Part shown: piece by piece, positions 33,767-43,292 of the stretch | Layout of the letters: the number at the start of each line of letters is the position of its first letter | Numbering within the stretch: position 1 is the first letter of the stretch | DNA from: Jaminaea rosea | Lineage: Eukaryota; Basidiomycota; Exobasidiomycetes; Microstromatales | Assembly (NCBI RefSeq): GCF_003144245.1 | Contig: NW_020289981.1 | Span: forward strand, 158,831 to 222,830 | Length of the DNA: 64,000 bases | Reading direction: 5' to 3' | Position numbers and translations under genes: made by a program | Notes under the pieces: model-generated | Told to the model about the DNA's origin: nothing | Databases searched by the model: none | The model's input: the letters and a program-made list of their open reading frames with translations, nothing else

Positions 33767-34247
33767 GGTGGCGGTGAGGGAGCAGGGAGAAGTACGATGG
33801 AAAGCAAGCAGGCACTCCTTTCTTGTAGAGAATCGTCGTAGTAGTCGCGGGACGTTTCAGGCCCAAGGGTCTCGGTACCTGCATCATAGTCACCACGTCT
33901 CTCATCATCGGCACGAGCGATGTGCTGTTAGCGTGCTCGCTTCGTCATTGCGGAGTACAGATGGCGTGCCCGCGAGCCAAGAGGGTTGGGTCCGCCGCCG
34001 ACGAGGTGCGCGCGTGCGGGGTCAGGTGCGCACGGACGTGCCTTCAATCCTCGACGAGCGTCCCAATAAGCTTTGCACTGCTTCTCTTTGAGCCACGACA
34101 ACCCATTTTGAGATCCGCTCAAGGAGACGTCACGAAGCGATGCATCAAAGCACAGCACAACCACACACGTATCGCATTGTCTCCAGGCCACACGACAGCA
34201 CTATAACCTCGCCGGCAGCCTCCCGATTCCCTTCCCACTCCCTCCGC
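33767..34247. other. Intergenic gap, UNC93-like promoter
   Basis: 481 bases between the UNC93-like start and the alpha-galactosidase stop. No gene or clear motif was recognised. Confidence 0.5.
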
Positions 34248-36034
34248 TCAAACGATGATACCAATGCGGTCCAGATCGGGCGCGTATTGGGAAAGCTTCG
34301 ACCCACCTCGAATCTCAATATAGTTTCCTCCGCCCACAACAAATCCAGTCAAGTCGACGCGATAGTTCTTCCACACATCCGTGTCCCAATTGTAGCCTGA
34401 CAGAGGGAAGGAGACGCTCTGTTCCTCCCCGCCATTCACTCTGATGAGGGCGCCTCGCTCGTTGGTCTCGCCCTGGAAGGAGAACTGAACCTCGGCATTG
34501 ATGTAGTCGAAGAGGAGCGTCGACTTTGCGCGAGCGGCAGTGATGTTGTCTAGACGATACACCGCAGCGTCGTCGATTCCGCCGACCTTGGACTTGCCGG
34601 AGCAGCCAGAGCAGTCCGCTCGTACGCCGCCCTTGCCAGAGGTGGCTGGGTGCCAGGCGATCTTGTCTGAGAAAGTCGAGGGGCGCTCTACATTGGAGAG
34701 GCGCAGGGCGATGCAGCCATGCTGGTCCATCTCGGCCGTATACGAGTCGACCTTGGTCTTCTTCTCTCTAGTCCATAGGTCGTGCACGTCTGCCGAGACG
34801 ATTTCGAGGAGGGAGAAGTCGATCTTCATTGAGCCAGCCAGATTGCCTTGCTCCACGATCAGCACGGCCACATCACCGTTCGCGAGCGGGCCAGCATAGA
34901 CGTCGTGATCATTGGTGAAGCGCTGGATGAGTTGGATTGGCTTGCCCATCGAGTCTTGATTGATGGCGAGCAGCTCCTTGTTGGCCAAGAGAGCGAGCGA
35001 GTCGGGCGAGGCCTTGTCCATCTGCGTAGAGACCATCAACTGCACGTGCGTCAAAAGGTGGGTGTCGGTCAGCTACGCCTCGCGAAACCTGATCGCGAGA
35101 CCAGCTCACATTGCTCTTGAGCATTGCCCACAGTGAGAAATGCGTCTTCTCCTCGGCCGCCGTGAGGCCTCCATTGCCCACCTCGAGTAAGTCGGCGTCC
35201 GCAAAGTGACCAGGTCCCGACATCCCACGCTTGGCGATGTGCATCGCCTGATTGGAAATTTGGAGAATGGACGTCCACCCCTTGGCAATGTCATCGCTGA
35301 GACGGTAGCTCGTCGAGATGTCTCCTGTCCATTGAGCGGGACCTTGCAATCCGTTACTCGGACTCGAGTATGGCACGCCCCATTGACAAATGGTCATGCC
35401 CTTGATACCATGCGCTTTGAGTGCATCTCCCATCGCCTTGAACCGCGTGACAAAGTCGGTGCGAGGCACCTTGGGCGAGTTATCCTTGCCATCAACAAAG
35501 CAATTGTCCACTTTAACCGTCGTAGCATTGAGAGAAGCAAAGAAGGCTGCATCCGCCGCTTCGTGGCCCAAGCTACCGATGGCTCCTCGACTGGTGTCCG
35601 TATCGCAGGAGAGTAACCCTTGGTCTGTGTACATGCCAAAGTCCATGCCTTGTCCACGTGCGGCGTCCGCTACGACACCCAGCCCGCGTGGGAAGCGGTC
35701 CGAGGCTACGGCGATGGCGCCCGTTTTTGGGTCGCGCTGATTAGACTGCCAGCCGCAGTCAATTTGGAACGTTTTGTATCCAGCATCGATGAGGCCGTGC
35801 TTCTTGAGTGCAGCGATTGAGTCAAGACTCTTGGCCTCGTCGGGCGCGCATGCAAAAGCATTGTACGTGTTGTAGCCCTGAGAGCGTGCGGCAGGTCAGC
35901 TTTTGCTCTCACACTTCAATTGATGTGTTGCCCCGACTCACCAGCGTCGGCGTGCGACCGTAGCCATTATCAACGGCAGGGGCTGCGGCTGCCAGAAGCG
36001 CGAGCGCTACGAATGAGGTGAGAGAGGCGAGCAT
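34248..36034 (-). CDS. Secreted GH27 alpha-galactosidase with C-terminal CBM35-like domain
   Basis: Three exons, complement of 34248-35039, 35110-35877 and 35942-36034 (550 residues). Exon 1 encodes a signal peptide (MLASLTSFVALALLAAAAPA). The catalytic domain begins GYNTYNAFAC and shows FQIDCGWQS, DFGMYTDQG, KVDNC (nucleophile candidate D155; the family usually has KYDNC) and YRLSDDI (acid/base candidate D226 or D227). SNLMVSTQM and INQDSMG are also family-typical. The last 120 residues, ending APDLDRIGII, resemble a carbohydrate-binding beta-sandwich of CBM35 type. The enzyme removes terminal alpha-galactose from galactomannans, raffinose sugars or glycoconjugates outside the cell. Confidence 0.93.
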
Positions 36035-36087
36035 ATCGAGGGGTGAGTGTGATTCAGGGAGTAAGTGGGCGCCTCATTTGAGGCTGT

Positions 36088-36094
36088 CTTATAT
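36088..36094 (-). promoter_or_regulatory. TATA-like element of the alpha-galactosidase gene
   Basis: On the minus strand this reads ATATAAG, 54 bases upstream of the start codon, a good position for a TATA box with a short leader. Inducible carbohydrate-use genes often have TATA boxes; that is general knowledge, not shown here. Confidence 0.45.
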
Positions 36095-36823
36095 CATGAG
36101 TCGTCATGACCGCCCACGATGAAGGGTCGAGGGGAACAGCAATGAAAGGAAGGATTCAAGGAAGCGAGGACCACTTCTCCGGGCAGTGTGCGTGGAGCCC
36201 CGGGAGCTTTGCAGGACGGACAGGCGGAGCAGGAGATCGCCGATGTCGCATGCCCCGCAGCGGAGCTCGACAAGGCTGTATGATCGAAGAGACTTGCATG
36301 GCAGACTCAGGCCGCAGTGCCGTAGCATCCAGGTTTGGCAAGTCGATGCCAAGTTCAAGCTGATGATCAGACATACAAGGACAAGCCAATCCTTGGCGCC
36401 CTGCCATCGTGACCGCCTCATGTCCTGCCGATCATCTCGTCACGCTGCGACTCCTCCGACCTTTCAAGGTTGACTCCGATGATGCGCGTGCCGGAAATGA
36501 GTCCTCACCCTCGCCCACTCGTCTCTATCCTGTTTGGTCAAAATCCCCTCGAACGAGCATTCGATCGCATCAATAACAACCCATTACCGCGACCCAGCGG
36601 CCCGCTTCTCTAGGTTGATACGCACCGCCCGTGACCCAGCGGCCCGCCACTCTATTTGCAATGCCGGGCGATGGTTGGACTCGCGGGCGGTGCCTACTGG
36701 ACTGGTTGCGCTCGCTGGCGAGCTTGAGTGATTGCTCTCGATCACATCTCACCTTCTCCTTCTCCTCTCCCCTCACCCACTCGCCTTTGCCACCTCGCCC
36801 AGTCCGCAACGATTGCTGCCTCG
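36095..36823. other. Divergent intergenic region, GH27 and small secreted protein
   Basis: Together with the TATA-like site this region holds two promoters. It contains the 19-base direct repeat listed separately and a pyrimidine-rich leader (about 36735-36800) before the small secreted protein gene. No other gene is supported. Confidence 0.5.
36587..36647 (+). repeat. 19-base direct repeat in promoter of small secreted protein gene
   Basis: CCGYGACCCAGCGGCCCGC occurs at 36587-36605 and 36629-36647, differing only at the fourth base (C versus T), with starts 42 bases apart, 177-237 bases upstream of the start codon. Two near-identical copies in a promoter suggest a regulator binding site. 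Confidence 0.6.
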
Positions 36824-37253
36824 ATGATGTTCTTCAACCTGATATCCCTTTACGTCATGGCTTTCATCGCCATGACTACCCTCTCGACCGCCACACGCAT
36901 CGACTTGGGCGTCTGCTACGAGTCGCGCAACTGTGACGCCAAGCACGGCAAGACCCAGGTGAGTCCAGAGCCTTTGGAGGCCGACTGAGCACAGCAGCTG
37001 ACACGACGGACCTCTGCTTCTCGACCAGTTTGTCTACGGTGACTCCAAGCACCTCGACACGCCCATCAATGGCACGGTCAAGTACTGCAAGTCCTTCCGC
37101 CCGATCCCTGACCCTCCGGTTAGGCTTCAGGTCTGCCACGATTCGTGTGACAAAGGGTGTCACATTGCGGCCCATTACGGCCGTTGCTCCTCCGTCGCCG
37201 AGGATGCTGCGCCTAAGACTCGATACAACTGCATCAAGCGAGTCAAGCACTGA
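36824..37253 (+). CDS. Small cysteine-rich secreted protein, effector-like
   Basis: Two exons, 36824-36958 and 37029-37253 (119 residues). The N-terminus MMFFNLISLYVMAFIAMTTL is a signal peptide, probably cut after STA. The mature part of about 95 residues has eight cysteines (VCYESRNC, YCKSF, VCHDSCDKGCH, RCSS, NCIKR), enough for four disulfides, and an N-glycosylation site in the NGT of PINGTVKYC. The spacing does not match CFEM or hydrophobin patterns. The splice join (CAG|TTT) follows a standard GTGAGT donor. I recognise no family. Size, secretion and cysteine content are those of fungal effectors or antimicrobial proteins, which is inference. Confidence 0.8.
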
Positions 37254-38148
37254 GCGTGCCGCGGCGGCCCCCCGTCCCATTTCGACTTGTCCGAGGTGAA
37301 CATTTCCTCTTCTATCTTTGTCTTTCTAGCCTATAACCATTCACATCCATTCTTGCCTGCTCCGTGTCGTCGTCATTCGTGACTGGCCTCGTGCTTTGAT
37401 TCTGCGACCTTGGATTGCCATCCAACGCTTCATGTCTCCCGTCTTGAGAGTCACGCTTGTCACCAACATCTTCCTCCTCCCCAATTACAACTAGCCTGCT
37501 CATGGCGACCGAGACTGCGCGAGGTTGCAAGCATTGCCGCCCCACGTCCTGTTCTCTCCTCACCTCTTCCGCCTCCTGCTGTTTGTCGAAACAGACGCAC
37601 AAGCCATCAACGAGCCCATCTATTCGAGTTCGCCTCAAGTCAACTGAGATGGACCATCGCCCCAGCCCTGCGTCCGGTCCTGGGAGACGGTCACATAGCA
37701 GCTGCCTGATCCTCTGACTCACCGACCGCGTGACTGTTACGCACGTCGAGAATCGGACAACTTTGTGATGATACTGTGCTCGGTAACTGTCGGTAATTGA
37801 CGTCTGTGACAGGCCATCTGTCATGACCTGAAGTGCTATTGCCCTCACAGAAGGAAAGAGGAAGGATGATAAACAGAAGCAGCGTCGTCTCGCCCGCGCG
37901 TGCGCGTCGACGTCCACACGCCGGTCTCGCGATGCCGCCGGCGGCGACCGAGGACCCTGGCACCTACCTTGGCGGCTACCTGAGGCCGCGACAGTGAGTG
38001 TCTCTCATTTGGAATGGGAGGCCCAGGACGGCATATAATCAGCGCACAATGCGATGAGCTCATGGAAGTGCCTCATTTCCTTCATCTCCTCCGCACTTCG
38101 TTGACGCCCATCACTGCTTCATAGTCGTTGCTATCCACCACCTCAAGA
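37254..38148. other. Intergenic region, no supported gene
   Basis: 895 bases between the small secreted protein and the F-box gene. A 201-codon minus-strand ORF at 37312-37917 has no recognisable motif and no good start context. The right end is the F-box promoter. Confidence 0.5.
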
Positions 38149-40022
38149 ATGACGGTCAGGTGAGCTGAAGCGATAAGGCGGCGGCAGCGGCGGCGGCGGC
38201 GCGGATAAGGAAGAGGCTAATGCGCTGCCCTCTCGCGCTCACCACGCAAACAGCTTTCTCGACCTACCACCAGAGGTGCAGTGAGTGCGGGACCGGAGCA
38301 CTCGACTACCTCCTCGCTCATCTTGCCATCTCTACGCCCCACCTCACGCACACGCACAGCTCTCACGTCTCGCACTTTCTCCATCCGCGCCAACTCGCTC
38401 CCATCTGCTTAGCAAGCCGTGCCTGCTTCGCCAACTACTCTCGTACACTCGACACGCACCTCTGCCTCGACGGAGCCTTTGAAGCATCGCGTTACTTTCA
38501 AAAACATCGTGAACATGCCCGCAAGCTGCACTTTTGCTCGCATGGCCATCCGATCAAGCCGCAATCACCAGTCGACTGCTCTCCCCCGCCGAAACGCCCT
38601 CTGCCGGACAAGTTGGACAGCATCTCCAGCCTAGAGCTCTACGACGTCGGCCCAATCTACGACGACGTCCATCCATTCTCACCTCCACACATCGCTGCAG
38701 CAACCACATACCCGGGCCACCTCATCGGCGCAACTCTCTCCCTCTTTTCACCCACGGCCTTGCGCACCTTGCTCGTCCATCAGTCCCCCTTCCCACTCAA
38801 CGCGACCCTCGCGTACGCCATCTCGGAATGGGCGCCACGCCTCACCCGACTGAGCTTCAGAGCACACTGTGTCGACGCTTCTTCCCTCGGCAGACTTGTC
38901 GAGACGCTCATCGAGTTGGAGGATCTTGAGGTCGGATCGGTCAAGACTTGCTGGTGTAGAGGGCACGAGGGAAGAGCAGAGGGGGCAAAGGATCTGGCGG
39001 GCGCCATTGCTGCGGCCAAGGGGCTCAAAAGATTAACGATGCATTCGAGCAACGTCTTGACAGTCGAGTCGGGCGTCTTCTTTGATGTGCTTGCAGGGCG
39101 TCACAAGAAGTCGTCTTGCCCCGCACACGGCGACGATGGCGCTGCGTCTACGAGCGACTCCTCCGGCCTCAAGAGTCTCGAGCTGCGACGCTCCCCGGTC
39201 CCTGGACGAGCACTAGCACGCTACCTGGCCAGTCCAGCTGCCGGCTCTCTGCAGCGCCTCTTCATTGGCGGATGCAAGGATGTACGAGCGGGGCACCTCG
39301 CATCCGCCTTGGCTCCTCACAACGCTCCCGAACGTTGCGCATTCACCAGCTCCGACGGTCCACTCCACCTCGAAGTCGACGGGAGACTCATCTCATCCGA
39401 CGTCCTCGCCGCCATCGGACATCGCATCGTCTTCCTGCGCCTCTACCAGCCGGACGCGGTTCATTGCAAGCTCGTAGGCGAGGCGGCTCAGAAGGGTCAG
39501 CTATCGAGATGCTCTCATATCGTCGTCGTGCCGAGTGGGGATGACGAAGAGGAAGATGTGGTGGGGATCCGCGCTGACTGGACTAGTTCGCTACAGGGAA
39601 CAGATGTTGACGTGAGCGTTGGCGACGAGGCGTGGCGCAGCATGAGGAGAGACCTGGATGAGAGGAGGGCATGGGCCGAGGCCATCGCTCGGGGTGATGA
39701 TAGGCTGGTGGCGGGTGGTGATGCTCTTGATGGCCAGCTTTCGGCGACGGCTCCTACACAGCCACGCTTCGTGGACGGCGCTACCTCGTCGTCTTCCTCA
39801 ACCTCACCATCACCCTCGCCCCCGCCTACCTCGCCAGCCCCGGCCAAGAGAAGACGCAGCAGCAGCGGCAACCCTCGCAGCAGAAGACGTGGACGCCATG
39901 CTTCACACCATCAAGCCCATCAACGATACCGTAGCGCCAACACTCAGACAGTGACGACGGCTAACGTGACTTCTTGGGATGCGTGGGGCGCCGGAGGAGG
40001 TATCGACGTATGGCGGGATTGA
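38149..40022 (+). CDS. F-box protein
   Basis: Three exons: 38149-38159 (11 bases), 38254-38280 (27 bases) and 38360-40022 (566 residues). Splicing yields MTVSFLDLPPEVHSHVSHFL followed by HPRQLAPICLASRACFAN, a clear F-box that the unspliced frame destroys. F-box proteins link substrates to SCF ubiquitin ligases through Skp1. The centre has weak leucine-rich-repeat character (LKSLELRRSP, LQRLFIGGC). The C-terminus is Ser/Pro- and Lys/Arg-rich. The substrate is unknown. The gene ends 70 bases from the PPR gene, tail to tail. Confidence 0.82.
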
Positions 40023-40092
40023 GGCGCGAGACGGACCTGAAGACCATCATTGCCTCTGCTTCGTGCCATTCGCCCCATCCAATTCGATGCGT

Positions 40093-42930
40093 TCACCGCG
40101 CTTCTCCTCCGTCCTTGTTGGCTCCCCTCGCTGGAGCTCGATATCCTGCAGCGCGCATCTCATCCCTCACTCGTTTCAGAATGACACCGAGAGCGTTACT
40201 CACGATGAACCGACCCTCACCATCCGGCTCAGCAGCGTTCGCCGCTGCATGCTCCAACCTCTGCATCACCTGATCGAGAACCGCGAGTACTAATCTCTGC
40301 TCGGTGCGATTGACGCCCGACCCGGCCTCTTCCTGCGAGGCGGCAAGGCGGCGCAGCAGCGCGAGGAGAACAACGCGATACGAGACGTCGTTCCCTGATG
40401 TCGGGGTACGAGGTGTCATCGAAGAGGAAGGCGAGGTGTTGACCAGCGGTGTCAGAGAGGTTTGCGCCCCACCTCTGGGTAGAGTCAGGGCGTCGAGGTG
40501 CATCATACCGCGCACCAGAGTCGTACGCCAGACGAGACTGCTGCCCGTGCCGTTGTTGGGCCCGAGCAATCCTGCTAGGACGACGTGAAAAGTTTTGCGA
40601 CCCTGCAATGCAAAGCCAAAGCCCGAGTCCGGAGCTCGCCGTCTCGTCGAAACCAAGTTCGACGTCCCCGCACCAGCCATCGCTGTTGCCGTCGTCTGCG
40701 CAGCGTAGGTGATGGGATCTTGCATGCGCTGCAAGAGCGCCATCGCAAGAGCTGCGCCTGGTCGTTGTGCAGTCACGTTCTGCAGGGCCTCTGACGTCTC
40801 CTTGAGATCTGAAATGGGAACGAGATGCCGCATTGTATCCTTGCACTCTGGCGCACCCAAGAGCTGACGAGCAAGAGAGCTGAGATCGTCGTGGCCAGGC
40901 TGGACAAGGTCGACGTGCGCTTGAAGTCGGAAGGCGGCGTGTATCAGACTGGTGATCGTGATGCTATTGGGCTCGATGCCGCTTGCGACCATCTCGTTGA
41001 GCATGCCCATGCCCGACACGACTTGCCGAACACGGATGGCGAGGGGCATACTGCGTTGCTCCATGTCCTCTCCCCCGTACTCGACGGCTTCGTCTCCTCT
41101 GCCTTGCACCTCGTCTTCGAGGTTGCAACGCAGCGCGCCCTTGATCAGAGCCGTCCATCCCACTGTGTTGAGTCTGACGCCCCGCGAGTCCATCAGGCCA
41201 CGCACGATGCGCACGGCATCAGAGGACGCGCCGCCTTGCCTTGCCATTGCATCGAGGACGGTGACAAAGGTGACGATGTCTGGCGTGAAAGAGTAAGTGC
41301 TTGCCTCGGCCAGCGTGGCTCTCAGCGCATCCATGTCGCCCTTGCGCGCATGAGACCGCAGCATCGTGTTCCACGTTGACGTGGTAGGAGCAGGCACGGA
41401 TGCATGTCGCTCCGACGACTTCATGAGGCCGAGGATGTGCTCTCCGTAATGGTAATAGCGTGCGCGGTTCAATCCCTGGATCACGGAGTTGTACGTCTCT
41501 GCCGTTACCCTGAAGCGGTGCGGCTCCTTGGCAGCTCGCGTTCTCAGCTCTTCGAACATGGACATGCCCACCTCGATGTTGCCCTGCCTGAAGAAGCCAT
41601 TGATGACCGTCGTGTAGCAGTAGACATCGACGGGGCTGTCTCGCTGCTGGTTGAGCTGCTGCCAAGTCTGCATCATCGACTCCCAGCGACCCGCGGCCGA
41701 GTAGCCCGCAAGGAGCGAGTTCCACAGCTGTGCCGAGGGCTTGATGCCGAGGGTATTGATGTGTGCCCACACTTGGGCGGCGAGCTCTTGCCTGCCGGTT
41801 GTGATGAAGCCGCGCAGAAGTACGGACCACGTCGATTCGCCAATATCGGGACGAGGCGGGGTGACGGAGATCGGAGCCTCCCAGCCAGGAGGTTTATCAA
41901 GTCCGTCCACCCACAACCATGCTGCGGCATTCTTCTTTGGGTCGGAGGCGTTGATGATCTCGCGGCAGAGCTCAGCGGGTAAGTCTGGCAGAGTGGCATC
42001 CTGTTCGCTCTCTGGTCTTGCTAGGAGATTTCCCATGAGCTTGGCGAGGGGCTCGGAGCCCACCTCTTCGGCATCTCTGCTGAGTGCGAGGGCCAGTTCG
42101 GCGGGCCGTAAGAGCCGTAACGTCTGGTCGACGATTTCGGGAGTTGTGACGATGCCTCCGCGCTCGAAGAAGCCGCGCGCAGCGGCATCGCGTGATAGGT
42201 AGCATGATGTGCGCTCGCCGGCCAAGGGCAGGCCGCGTAGCAGCGGGATCGCAGCGGCGATTCCACCATTGACTGCGGTCTCTAGGTATATGAGGAGAAG
42301 GACGGTTCTGAAGCTGTCGCGCGTGTAATTCGCTGGGAGACGGCGCCGCATGGGTAAGCGATGTAGCTGAGCCGTCGCAAAGTAGTGGTGGACGAGGGCG
42401 AGTGCATCGCGTAGTCTGCCGTTACGCATGAAGAGGGCAGTCCAGGGTTGCAGCTCATCATGTATGCCTGCCGCAAGCTGGCGGTCTATGGCTGTGTGCG
42501 CGAGACGACGTATCCAATCTACGCTACCTTCGTCCTCTGCTCTGCTGCTCTGCCAATACCGGTCGATGAGTCGGCGGACGTCCCTGCGTCGCGCCATTAG
42601 AGCATTTGGATTTGCCCGCTCTGCGGCCTGTATCACAGCAGGAAGATCCGAATTTGCTATGCTTTGTAGAAGATGATGGGTGGCGTCATTTACTGGCTGG
42701 CGAGTCGGATCACGGCGAGCTGAGCGTCGAGGACGCTGTCGTGGAGGACGACCGACATTCGTATCGACGTCAAAGGCAGATGAAGTAGATGCTGCGCGGC
42801 ATGATGTGATTCTGGATGGGCCGGCAACGCCGATTGCGGGCATGAGCGGTGCCATCCCCTTTCCTCTGATGGCAGCGGCGATGGCGAGCTCCCCCGCTCT
42901 GATAGCGGATGGCCCCACCATGGGTATCAT
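40093..42930 (-). CDS. Mitochondrial pentatricopeptide repeat (PPR) protein
   Basis: Single exon, 945 residues. The N-terminus is basic with Ser/Ala and few acids (GPSRITSCRAASTSS), as in mitochondrial presequences. PPR-like helical pairs are visible from about 370 to 630: STWSVLLRGFITTGRQELAA, LWNSLLAGYSAAGRWESMM, CYTTVINGFFRQGNIEVGM, TYNSVIQGLNRARYYHYG, TWNTMLRSHARKGDMDAL, TFVTVLDAMARQGG and GWTALIKGALRC. PPR proteins bind organellar RNA and act in processing, stability or translation; the target cannot be told. It is divergent from the Arg/Ser-rich gene across 362 bases. Confidence 0.87.
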   Translation of the reverse strand: MIPMVGPSAIRAGELAIAAAIRGKGMAPLMPAIGVAGPSRITSCRAASTSSAFDVDTNVGRPPRQRPRRSARRDPTRQPVNDATHHLLQSIANSDLPAVIQAAERANPNALMARRRDVRRLIDRYWQSSRAEDEGSVDWIRRLAHTAIDRQLAAGIHDELQPWTALFMRNGRLRDALALVHHYFATAQLHRLPMRRRLPANYTRDSFRTVLLLIYLETAVNGGIAAAIPLLRGLPLAGERTSCYLSRDAAARGFFERGGIVTTPEIVDQTLRLLRPAELALALSRDAEEVGSEPLAKLMGNLLARPESEQDATLPDLPAELCREIINASDPKKNAAAWLWVDGLDKPPGWEAPISVTPPRPDIGESTWSVLLRGFITTGRQELAAQVWAHINTLGIKPSAQLWNSLLAGYSAAGRWESMMQTWQQLNQQRDSPVDVYCYTTVINGFFRQGNIEVGMSMFEELRTRAAKEPHRFRVTAETYNSVIQGLNRARYYHYGEHILGLMKSSERHASVPAPTTSTWNTMLRSHARKGDMDALRATLAEASTYSFTPDIVTFVTVLDAMARQGGASSDAVRIVRGLMDSRGVRLNTVGWTALIKGALRCNLEDEVQGRGDEAVEYGGEDMEQRSMPLAIRVRQVVSGMGMLNEMVASGIEPNSITITSLIHAAFRLQAHVDLVQPGHDDLSSLARQLLGAPECKDTMRHLVPISDLKETSEALQNVTAQRPGAALAMALLQRMQDPITYAAQTTATAMAGAGTSNLVSTRRRAPDSGFGFALQGRKTFHVVLAGLLGPNNGTGSSLVWRTTLVRGMMHLDALTLPRGGAQTSLTPLVNTSPSSSMTPRTPTSGNDVSYRVVLLALLRRLAASQEEAGSGVNRTEQRLVLAVLDQVMQRLEHAAANAAEPDGEGRFIVSNALGVILKRVRDEMRAAGYRAPARGANKDGGEAR

Positions 42931-43292
42931 GGCACGCTAACGTTGGGACGAGGTGCCGAAGGAGAAGAAAGTGTGCGAGACCCAAAACCTCGCCGCTGAC
43001 GGACGGGAGGGCGGAAGGCGCCACGCGAGATGCGACGCGGGTGACGCGGGTGAGGTGTCCCGCCTACTGCGACTCCCAGTCGTTGACCCTCAGACCGCGA
43101 TCAGGCACAGCGACGAGTCTTGTGCGGGAGTGGTCGATGTTGGATGATAATTTGATGCGGGCAAGTGGTGTCATAGGAAGTCGTGTGAGGCCCTCGCGAG
43201 GCTCCTCCCACACAATCGTTCTCACTCCTTTCACTCCTACATCCTGCCTCTCTGATCGATCGTCCTGCTCTCTTCACCAGCCTACCACGGCC
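42931..43292. promoter_or_regulatory. Divergent promoter region, PPR and Arg/Ser-rich genes
   Basis: 362 bases between two divergent start codons. The right part is pyrimidine-rich leader. Shared-promoter status is inferred from arrangement only. Confidence 0.45.

Noticed and set aside
37312-37917. 201-codon minus ORF between the small secreted protein and F-box genes
   Set aside because: No recognisable sequence; more likely untranslated DNA.
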